A DNA stretch of 64,000 nt, taken from Deltaproteobacteria bacterium. Lineage in GTDB: Bacteria; Desulfobacterota; Deferrisomatia; Deferrisomatales; JACRMM01. A model generated the notes under the pieces. The model searched no databases. It was given only the letters and a program-made list of their open reading frames with translations, and was not told where the DNA came from. The translations under genes and the position numbers were made by a program. The stretch covers positions 1 to 64,000 of the forward strand of contig JACRMM010000025.1 in assembly GCA_016214985.1 (NCBI GenBank), read 5' to 3'. Positions 57,592-64,000 of this stretch are shown one piece after another; the stretch's first letter is position 1, and every line of letters starts with the position of its first letter.

Positions 57592-57666
57592 CATAATCGG
57601 GTAGGCGGGAGCTTTGAACTCCCGCCCCCCACACCACCGAGCATGCGGGTCCGCACTCGGCGGTTC
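57592..57666 (-). mobile_element. 3' end of a group II intron (domains V and VI)
   Basis: Read on the minus strand, 57664-57633 folds into a domain V hairpin: ACCGCCGAG pairs with CTCGGTGGT, TGCG with CGCA, with a GACC loop and the two-base TG bulge typical of domain V, plus a CGC triad. It is followed by a domain VI-like stem (GGCGGGAG/CTCCCGCC, 57625-57602) and CTACCCGAT as the intron end. The rest of the intron and any reverse transcriptase are gone, replaced by transposase sequence. Confidence 0.65.
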
Positions 57667-58820
57667 CCCATCGCAGGATAGACGGTCCCTCTTGAGTTCC
57701 CTTTCACGCGTAGCCGTGGGCTTTCATCCACAGGATCGAGCGGGGGGAGATCTTTCGGGACGATCAGGACCGGGACCGGTTTGTCGAGCGCCTGGGCGAG
57801 TTGGTGGAGCACACGGGGACTCGCCTCTATGCCTGGTGTCTGCTCTCGAATCACTTTCACTTTCTGGTGCGCCGGGGCGATCAGCCTCTCTCGGTGCTCA
57901 TGCGACGGCTCATGACGGGCCATGCGGTGCGTTTTAACCTTCGCCACGGTCGATCCGGGCATCTCTTCCAGAACCGCTACAAGAGCATCGTCGTCGAGGA
58001 GGAGGAGTACTTTCTCCAGGCCGTCCGGTACATTCATCTCAACCCGGTTCGCGTCGGGCTCATCGCGACACCGCAGGATCTTGAGGGGTTTCCGTTCAGC
58101 GGGCACGCCGTGCTCATGGGGCGTCGAACCGCTTCCTGGCAAGACACCGACGCGGTGCTGGCACGCTTTGCGACGGGGCGAGCAGAGGCGGCGCGTCGGT
58201 ATCGGGACTTCGTCCTTGCGGGGTGGACCGAGGGACACCGCCATGAGTTCACGGGCGGCGGACTGGTGCGGAGTGCCGGGGGTTGGGAGGCGCTGGCGGG
58301 TCGCAAGTTCGACGACCGAGAGGCTGCCGATGAGCGCGTTCTGGGGAGCGGGCGCTTCGTTGAGGAGGTCTGGAAGGAGGCAGGAGAGGCCGCTCGGGAG
58401 CTTCCTTCCCGTCGGTGGGAGGAGGTGTTGCAGGAGGTAGCGCAGACGTGGGGGCTCGCCCCGGAGCAGATTGTGGGGACGTCGCGTCAGCGACGTGTGT
58501 CCTTGGCGCGGCGTGAATTTTTGGTGCGGGCGCACGAAGAGGCGAGGCTGTCGGCAGCGGCCCTGAGCAGGATCTGCAAGATCACGCATGTCTCCGTTCG
58601 GAGGGCGTTCCGCTGGCGGGGGAGACGGCACGGTAACTACGAAACTACCAACGTCCCGTCGGGACAACGTCCCGTCGGGACCTTTCTGCGAGATCGTCGG
58701 GAAGCTCGTCGAAGTCTGCAGCGATCCAAATCTTGCCGCGCAACGCGCCCGGACGCCGGTCCTCCTTGCTCCGCTCGAAGGGGACGAGCCGCGCCACGGG
58801 TTTTCCCGCCTTGCCGATGA
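57667..58820 (+). pseudogene. Decayed Y1 transposase, REP-associated (RAYT) type
   Basis: From about 57714 to 58640 the frame encodes an HUH-type transposase: RGEIFRDDQDRDRF, then the metal motif SNHFHFLV, GHLFQNRYKSI, and the catalytic Tyr in VRYIHLNPVRVGL. The N-terminal first strand is damaged: 57680-57720 still resembles coding sequence for it but in shifting frames with stops. The C-terminus runs on through palindromes into the antisense of the neighbouring antitoxin (stop 58820). A remnant that may still be partly translated from a TTG at 57801, but probably inactive. Confidence 0.65.
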
Positions 58821-58899
58821 CGACGTCGTGGCCGGCCAGCACCTGCTCGATGAGGGAGGAAAGCTGGGCCTTGGCCTCCGAGATGTTGGTGATGCGCAT
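58645..58899 (-). CDS. Phd/YefM-type antitoxin, 3' end replaced
   Basis: An 84-residue antitoxin. The Phd/YefM fold is clear: ITNISEAKAQLSSLIEQV, VVIGKAGKPVARLVPF, then a C-terminal toxin-binding stretch FDELPDDLAE. After that residue the reading passes into the REP-like palindromes, so the native C-terminus is lost. The toxin gene that should follow directly is absent; the transposase remnant lies there instead. It is an orphan, perhaps a leftover of a vapBC/phd-doc pair. Confidence 0.7.
   Translation of the reverse strand: MRITNISEAKAQLSSLIEQVLAGHDVVIGKAGKPVARLVPFERSKEDRRPGALRGKIWIAADFDELPDDLAERSRRDVVPTGRW
58653..58681. repeat. Tandem palindromes at the right end of the transposase element
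   Basis: GTCCCGTCGGGAC occurs twice (58653-58665 and 58669-58681), 16 bases apart. Transposases of the RAYT group mobilise short palindromic (REP) sequences, so these may be its end. They lie at the point where the antitoxin coding sequence loses family resemblance. Confidence 0.65.
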
Positions 58900-59038
58900 G
58901 AAAGACTCCTCTGCGCGTGGGTCGAGAGGTACGGAGCGAGTCTGGTCTGGTGGTCAAAGCGGGAAAGGAACGGTGTGCTCAGGGAGGGAGAAGGAGAGGG
59001 GCGGCTCTCGCGACGGCGCCGCCCCTCGACGCTACCTC

Positions 59039-60553
59039 TCAGGGCACCCCGAGGTCCTCGAGGATCCGGGTCCAGGTCTCCTCCTGCTCAAAGAAATTGG
59101 TGTGGTGCACCTGGGCCGCGGCGTCGTACTCCTTCACCCGGGCCGCGGGCAGGGAGAATGCCGCGGTCCGGGAGACCCCGGCCGTGGGGACCACGAGGTC
59201 GTTTGCCGTTTGCCCGAAGAGCCGATCCATCACCCCGTCCTTGATCGCGTTCACGAGCCCTCCCTGGGGCTCGTAGTTGGCCTGGATCGCGAAGTACGCG
59301 GCGCCGGAGGCTGAGGGGGTGTTCAGCGTCGAGAGGAACGGGCTGCCGGGGGCCTGGTCCGCGAGGCCCGGGACATACGCCAGGCCGACCTCGGACACGT
59401 AGGCCGCGGTGGCGAGCACGCCGCTCAGCGCCACGGTGACGGCCGAGTCGGGGAGGAAGCTGACGACGTTGGCGAGGCGGTCGAGTGTCTTCGGGAGGTT
59501 CGTGGGGGATGCCAGGTCGGTGCCGCTGTTGGGGGTTCCGACGAACACGGCGCGGTCGACGTGGACGGCCAGGCCCCGGGAGAGCATTCCGGCCGGCGGG
59601 GCCTGCTCCGCGAGGGCCCGGGCCAGCAGGCCGCCCCGGCTGTGGCTCACGACGTCGAAGCGGTACTCGCCGGGCGCTGCGGCGAGCGCCGCGTAAAGCT
59701 CGGCCGCGTTCTCGGAGACAGACCGGCTGAGGGTGTGGTGGTTGAATCCGACGACCCGGTCTCCGTACGCCGCGTACAGCCGGGCCGCGGCCGCCGGTTG
59801 CGTCCCGAGGCCCGCGAAGGCGCCCGCGGTCGTGCTCGTGGTGCCGTGGAGGAAGAGGAGCGCCTTCTTCCCCTGCAGCGCGCTCCAGTCCCCGAAGGGC
59901 AGGGGCTCGGCGCCGAGGAGCTGCTCCAGGGGCCCGCCGTGGAAGCCCCGGAACGACCGGGCCGCGTCCTCCCACAGCGTGGCTGCGCCGCAGACGGCGC
60001 GACCGACCACCGGCCGCAGGAGCTTGAGGACGACGACCTTCAGGATCTTCTTCGCCAAAGGGCCGAAGAGCCCCCGGCCCACGGCCGGGCCCCGCGCCGT
60101 CGCCGACCGCAGGCTCAGGCGGTAGCGGAAGAGCTCCGGCGCGGTGACCGCCCGGGTGGAGACCGCTTTGCCGGGGGGGACCGGCTCGGGCATGTGGAGG
60201 CTGATCACGCCCCCCTCGTCCCGGTAGAGGAGAAACTGGATCTCGTCTCGCCCGGAGGGCACGTCGAGGAGCACCTCGTCGTCGCGAAGCGCCGCGGCGC
60301 CGCGGCCCCGCGCGCCGGGCGCCGCGGAGGGGGTATCCGCCTCGAGCTCGATCGTGTGGCGGTCCTCCAGGTTCGCCTCGGCCAGGGCCTGGTCGAGGAG
60401 CGTCTTCTCGCCGGTCGCCGCGCGGGTCTCGCCGGCCCGCCGCACGTCGCGCCAGACGCCATTGCCCCGAAGGCCCGGGGCGATCAGGGTGATTCCGCTT
60501 CGGTCGAGCTCGATGGGGCGTTCGTCGCCGCCCAGTCGGAAGTTCTGTTCCAT
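59039..60553 (-). CDS. Alpha/beta hydrolase paired with CHAT protein
   Basis: A 504-residue protein. The C-terminal ~300 residues are an alpha/beta hydrolase: ALLFLHGTTST is the oxyanion region, VVSHSRGG the nucleophile elbow with Ser305, and the final HHTNFF supplies a likely catalytic His. The N-terminal ~200 residues are beta-rich and of unknown fold (ITLIAPGL, DEVLLDVPSG). No signal peptide. It is the second gene after a CHAT-domain protein (136-base gap) and may be cleaved or activated by it, or act on lipids as an effector. That role is inference. Confidence 0.7.
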   Translation of the reverse strand: MEQNFRLGGDERPIELDRSGITLIAPGLRGNGVWRDVRRAGETRAATGEKTLLDQALAEANLEDRHTIELEADTPSAAPGARGRGAAALRDDEVLLDVPSGRDEIQFLLYRDEGGVISLHMPEPVPPGKAVSTRAVTAPELFRYRLSLRSATARGPAVGRGLFGPLAKKILKVVVLKLLRPVVGRAVCGAATLWEDAARSFRGFHGGPLEQLLGAEPLPFGDWSALQGKKALLFLHGTTSTTAGAFAGLGTQPAAAARLYAAYGDRVVGFNHHTLSRSVSENAAELYAALAAAPGEYRFDVVSHSRGGLLARALAEQAPPAGMLSRGLAVHVDRAVFVGTPNSGTDLASPTNLPKTLDRLANVVSFLPDSAVTVALSGVLATAAYVSEVGLAYVPGLADQAPGSPFLSTLNTPSASGAAYFAIQANYEPQGGLVNAIKDGVMDRLFGQTANDLVVPTAGVSRTAAFSLPAARVKEYDAAAQVHHTNFFEQEETWTRILEDLGVP

Positions 60554-60689
60554 GGCTCGCCTCCCTTTTCGAGACCCCCGGCCCGGAGTGCCCGCCGGCT
60601 AGGGGCAGTGAGGTCCCCGCGCGGGTTGTGCGGGGCGGCCGGGCGCGGAGCTTCGCTGTCCCCGCCCGGTGCCCCGGGAACCCGTGCGG

Positions 60690-62819
60690 TCAGGCGCGAA
60701 CGACGCGGGCCGTCGGGTCGCCGTAGAGGACGTAGGCAAGGAACGTCAGGTTCCTCTTCTGCGCCCAGTGACTGCGGATCGCCTGCAGGGCCTCGCCGAG
60801 CGTGGCGGCGTCGGGCCCGAAGACGAGATCGTAGAACTCCCGGGCCGCCTCGCTCGCCCGCTCGTCGTTCACCGTCCAGAGCGGGGCGACGAAGGCCGAC
60901 GCGCCCATCTCCAAGAAGGCGGCCGGCCAGCCGCTCATGAGGCTCAACTCCGCCCCCTGGCTGCCCACCTGGCAGGCGTTGAGGAAGACGAGCGGGTGCA
61001 CCGCCCCGAGGCCGCGCTGCACCTTCTGCCGCGCCACCACGGGCGGCTGAAAGGTGTCGACGTCGTCCTCCAGGATCAGCGCGGAGAGGTCGGGGGTCTG
61101 GGCATTCATCTTCCCGTGGCACACGAAGTGAACCGCCTCGGCCTTCCCCTCCAGGAGAAACGCGCGCACCGCGTCGGAGGTGACGCCGTAGGGCCTGGCC
61201 CCGAAGGCCTCGACCAGGTGCCGGCGCTCCTCGTTGGCCCAGGGGAGCTTGGGCTCCACGTCCGTGTGCTCGTAGTCCGTGGCGAAGACCGCCAGCTCGT
61301 GCACCGGGATCGTCTGGCGCAGCTGGCAGGAGCGCGAGGCCACCCAGCGACCTACCCGGTGGCGCACCGAGAGGATCCCCGCGTCCACTTCCGGCGCCCG
61401 CTCGGCGTCGGCCACCTGCATGAGCTCCCAGGGCACGTGAGGCTCGTCGGTGACGAACTGGATGGTGTCGAGCGCGACGCCGGGTTCGGAACGGGCCAGC
61501 CGGTAGAGGGTCCAGTAGGCGTCCTTGAAGGCGGTCGGGGCGCTGCGGTAGATGAGTTCGCAGATCCCCTCGACCAGGTCCTCCTTCGCGGCGGTGAGGT
61601 CGGCGCCCACGAGCGGCTCGAAGCGGTTCTTGACGAACCCCTCGGGCCCGCCGGCGAGCCGGATCGTGCAGGCCTCGGCCGAGTAAGGGCCGAGGGTGGC
61701 GTGGGGGGACAGGAACGACCAGAGGAACTGTTCCGTGCCCTGGCTCTGGATCCGGACCAGGAGGTCCGGCGGTTCGGCGCTGGCGTCCACGCAGAGCCAG
61801 CGGCGCCACTCCGGCTCAGCGGGGATCGGGATCTCGTCGCAGGGTGCCACCGACTCGCGGGCGAGTACCTCCACGTGCCGCACCGCCTCGCCGCACCAGC
61901 GATTCTTCAGGTAGAAGTTCGCTCGCAGCGCCTCGATCCGGCGCTCGGGCGCCCCGCCGTCGGGCCCGGCCGCCAGACGGGGCACCGTGATCCTGAAGGC
62001 CGCCGGGCGGATCGTCTGACGGGCCGCGCTGTAGGTGAGTTCTCCCCACTGCGACTCCGGGCCGAAGAGGAGGTGGACGGCCAGGGTGTGCTCCTCGTCG
62101 GGGGGGCTCTCGGGCAGCGCAACCCCCCCCACGGTCTCCTTCGGCTTCTCGTGGACGAGCCGCACCGCGACGTCCAGGGTCGTCGCCTGCACCACGTGCT
62201 CCCGCGCCGGGTCGATGGACGGGAAGACGACGCGCGGCTCGGCCCGGACGAGGGTCCCCGGGGGCCCGCCGATCGTCAAATCGAGGTCGCGTGGCAGGGG
62301 CGGCATGCCGATATACGCGAAGCCGCGCGCCGGGATCCCGACGTCCCGCGCCTCAGGAGGCTTGGCATGGGTCTTGTGGGGCGGCGGTCCGCCGCCGGCG
62401 AGGTGGTCCGGCTCGAACACGGCCGCTGGCTTCCCGCCGGCCAGGGCGATCGGCAGGGCGCCGGCTGGCCACGGAGCGTTCTCGTACTCCACCTTCCAGA
62501 CCACGGCAGCCGGGTCGTCGGGGACCGTCTCGACCGCTCGGGTCTCCCGGATCCAGCCTTCGAGGCGTTCCCGGAGGGGTTCTCGCCGAAGCTCCGGCCC
62601 GGGCGGCGGAGCCCCGGGCCCGGCCTCGCCCAGACGCTCCCCGACGAGCCAGTCCCGGAGGAACACGTACCAGTAGACGGTGTCGCCTTCGGCCCGCCGG
62701 AGCACGACGAAGCGCGCCGACAAGTCCCGGCGCAGCTTTCGCACGGCGGCCGCGACGGAGTCGGCGAGGTTGAGCACCACGAAGCTCGTCGACCGGAGCA
62801 TCCGGGGGCCTGGGCTCAT
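60690..62819 (-). CDS. CHAT-domain (caspase-like) protein
   Basis: A 709-residue protein. The C-terminal ~270 residues are a CHAT domain, a caspase-fold cysteine protease, with catalytic His568 in VHFVCHG and Cys616 in LNACQVG, and GWPAAFLEMGASAFVAPLW after them. The first ~420 residues form an unrecognised region with a hydrophobic N-terminal stretch and a beta-rich central part, probably a sensor. ATG 62819 follows AAGGAGAC. It leads a two-gene unit with the alpha/beta hydrolase. CHAT proteases act in bacterial defence and cell-death systems, so a similar role is possible. Confidence 0.8.
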   Translation of the reverse strand: MSPGPRMLRSTSFVVLNLADSVAAAVRKLRRDLSARFVVLRRAEGDTVYWYVFLRDWLVGERLGEAGPGAPPPGPELRREPLRERLEGWIRETRAVETVPDDPAAVVWKVEYENAPWPAGALPIALAGGKPAAVFEPDHLAGGGPPPHKTHAKPPEARDVGIPARGFAYIGMPPLPRDLDLTIGGPPGTLVRAEPRVVFPSIDPAREHVVQATTLDVAVRLVHEKPKETVGGVALPESPPDEEHTLAVHLLFGPESQWGELTYSAARQTIRPAAFRITVPRLAAGPDGGAPERRIEALRANFYLKNRWCGEAVRHVEVLARESVAPCDEIPIPAEPEWRRWLCVDASAEPPDLLVRIQSQGTEQFLWSFLSPHATLGPYSAEACTIRLAGGPEGFVKNRFEPLVGADLTAAKEDLVEGICELIYRSAPTAFKDAYWTLYRLARSEPGVALDTIQFVTDEPHVPWELMQVADAERAPEVDAGILSVRHRVGRWVASRSCQLRQTIPVHELAVFATDYEHTDVEPKLPWANEERRHLVEAFGARPYGVTSDAVRAFLLEGKAEAVHFVCHGKMNAQTPDLSALILEDDVDTFQPPVVARQKVQRGLGAVHPLVFLNACQVGSQGAELSLMSGWPAAFLEMGASAFVAPLWTVNDERASEAAREFYDLVFGPDAATLGEALQAIRSHWAQKRNLTFLAYVLYGDPTARVVRA

Positions 62820-62886
62820 GGTTGTCTCCTTCGCGGGCGCGCTTCCCCGGGCTTCTCCCCGGGCAGGGCGCCGAGGGCAGAGGGAG

Positions 62887-62914
62887 AGAGTAGAGGGGTG
62901 AAAAGGGCTGTCAA
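62887..62914 (-). promoter_or_regulatory. Sigma-70 promoter of the CHAT-hydrolase unit
   Basis: On the minus strand a perfect TTGACA (62914-62909) and TACTCT (62892-62887) are 16 bases apart, about 65 bases before the CHAT start codon. Confidence 0.6.
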
Positions 62915-63159
62915 GGCGAGCGGGCACGGCGCTTGGGGGACCGGGAGCTTGTAGGGTTCCGGGGGTTGACCGGGGCGCGAGCGCCGGGCCGGGTGGCGCC
63001 CGCACTCCTGCGGGTCTCGGCCGATCCCCCTCCTGACCGGCGGCCTTGGCCCTTTCGTTCTTGGCATCCTCGGGGAAATTCGGTTACGTTGCCGCCTCGC
63101 CCGCTGCCTCGCGGCGCCGGCCAGAGCATGCCGCGTTCGCGCATCTTCCGAGGACCTTC
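62915..63159. other. Intergenic between divergent genes
   Basis: No gene is seen. A weak plus-strand promoter (TTGGCA 63061, TTACGT 63084, spacing 17) could serve the radical SAM gene. Confidence 0.35.
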
Positions 63160-64000
63160 ATGAAACCGCACGATCTGATCCTCGTCTCGACCTTGACCCC
63201 CCCGAAGGATGCGGGGGAGCCCGCGGTCTATGCTCCGCTTCGGCTCTCCGTCCATGGGATCCCGGCCGTGATTCCCTTTCTGCAGGCCCTCGCGGCCGGC
63301 ACCCCGCTGCAGGAAATTGCCTCACGGCTCCAGGCTGCCGCTTCCTCCTATCGGTCCCCGGTCCTCACGGCCTTCTATCTCTCGGACTTCCTGCGACGCC
63401 ACGGCAAGACCACGAAGGTCATCCCGTGTTACGCGACCGACAAGGAGACCTTGAGAGAGGCCCTTCTCGACGGAGCCCACGTCGTCGGGATCTCTTCGAC
63501 CTGGATCGCGGACGACGCTGGCGTCGAGCAACTCCGGGAGGCCGCCTCCTATGTTCGAAGCATTGACCCCGAGATCCCCATCGTCGTCGGAGGCGTCGGC
63601 GTTCAAAAGGCCCTCCGGGCCAAGACCCTCGAGGAGACCTCTCCCGACGGCCGTCTCGGGGCGCAGAGCGCCGTACCCCCGTTCTTCTCCGACCCTTCTG
63701 TCGATGCCCCGATCTCCGCCTTCGTCCTGGGGAGTTCCGGGGAAGACACGCTCCTTCACATCATCGAAGCCGCCCGGAGCCGCAGGCCGCTGGGCGACAT
63801 CCCGAACCTCTCCCTGGTCACTGCCGGCGGGTACCGCCGCACGCCGGAATCCGAGGAGCCCTGCCACCTCGACGACAATCCGATCGATTGGTCGCTCTAC
63901 CCTCCCCAGCCGGAGACCCCCGTGCGCATGGGCACCGGGTGTCCTCATCACTGCCGCTTCTGCGATTTCACGGGCCTCTACCCCACGCGGCAGCGGAGCC
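63160..64000 (+). CDS. B12-binding radical SAM protein (partial, runs off the window)
   Basis: The first 280 residues of a larger enzyme. Residues about 70-215 look like a cobalamin-binding-type Rossmann domain (VVGISSTWIADD, IPIVVGGVGVQKA, SAFVLGSSGEDTLL). The radical SAM cluster motif is in MGTGCPHHCRFCDF (CXXXCXXC) near residue 265. The start at ATG 63160 is preceded by GAGGA. Product unknown; the rest lies beyond 64000. Confidence 0.8.
   Translation, partial: MKPHDLILVSTLTPPKDAGEPAVYAPLRLSVHGIPAVIPFLQALAAGTPLQEIASRLQAAASSYRSPVLTAFYLSDFLRRHGKTTKVIPCYATDKETLREALLDGAHVVGISSTWIADDAGVEQLREAASYVRSIDPEIPIVVGGVGVQKALRAKTLEETSPDGRLGAQSAVPPFFSDPSVDAPISAFVLGSSGEDTLLHIIEAARSRRPLGDIPNLSLVTAGGYRRTPESEEPCHLDDNPIDWSLYPPQPETPVRMGTGCPHHCRFCDFTGLYPTRQRS

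Noticed and set aside
57801..58820. Intact transposase gene
   Set aside because: The frame lacks the first strand of the Y1 fold and continues antisense through the palindromes and antitoxin; upstream sequence shows decayed coding remnants.

Overview
The window is a GC-rich bacterial chromosome segment. It looks like a metal-respiring member of the Desulfuromonadota/Desulfobacterota (old Deltaproteobacteria). The reasons are an OmcA/MtrC-type decaheme lipoprotein, a porin plus multihaem lipoprotein operon with Geobacter-style CX4CH haem motifs, an SfrAB/formate-dehydrogenase-like pair inside the complex I operon, sigma-54 promoters, a selenoprotein, and the rplM-rpsI-argC order. The assignment is by family resemblance only; there is no rRNA in the window.

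Layout. 0-1.5 kb: a repeat cluster and a VapBC-type toxin-antitoxin pair. 1.8-4.7 kb (minus strand): a NodB deacetylase-DUF2062 fusion, a secreted aspartyl protease, a small membrane protein and an ECHDC3-like crotonase. 4.9-11.3 kb (plus): a class III aminotransferase, a SLOG-family protein, a three-gene zinc/manganese ABC transporter and argS. 11.7-18.2 kb: a nitrogen block with an outer-membrane protein, a GAF-AAA-Fis sigma-54 activator, glnA (type I) and glnN (type III). Each glutamine synthetase has its own -24/-12 promoter. 18.3-24.8 kb: a TonB-like protein, small membrane and secreted proteins, RNase J, then rplM-rpsI and argC.

24.8-33.1 kb (minus): extracellular electron transfer. One transcription unit encodes a beta-barrel porin, a small five-haem lipoprotein, a roughly 30-haem lipoprotein and a secreted protein. 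Upstream of it, behind its own terminator, lies a decaheme OmcA/MtrC-family lipoprotein whose haem domains stand on a collagen-like Gly-X-Y stalk. 33.8-38.4 kb (plus): acetyl-CoA synthetase, a methyltransferase, a thioesterase and an Old Yellow Enzyme relative.

39.0-54.3 kb (plus): a complex I operon, nuoABCD-X-Y-nuoHIJKLMN. nuoE, nuoF and nuoG are replaced by X, a NuoF-Fe/S-domain plus GltD-like flavoprotein resembling SfrB, and by Y, a NuoG-headed formate dehydrogenase. Y reads through an in-frame TGA as selenocysteine, followed by a SECIS hairpin with an apical GGTCT loop. The likely sense is that electrons from formate (and/or NAD(P)H) enter a proton-pumping, quinone-reducing complex. This is the most interesting system in the window.

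54.6-58.9 kb: a lower-GC mobile region. It has three integron-type gene cassettes separated by recognisable attC sites with no integrase in view, the last 75 bases of a group II intron, a decayed Y1 (REP-associated) transposase with tandem palindromes, and a Phd-type antitoxin whose 3' end is interrupted at those palindromes. 59.0-62.8 kb (minus): a two-gene unit of a CHAT-domain (caspase-like) protein and an alpha/beta hydrolase, a candidate defence or cell-death module. The window ends inside a B12-binding radical SAM gene.
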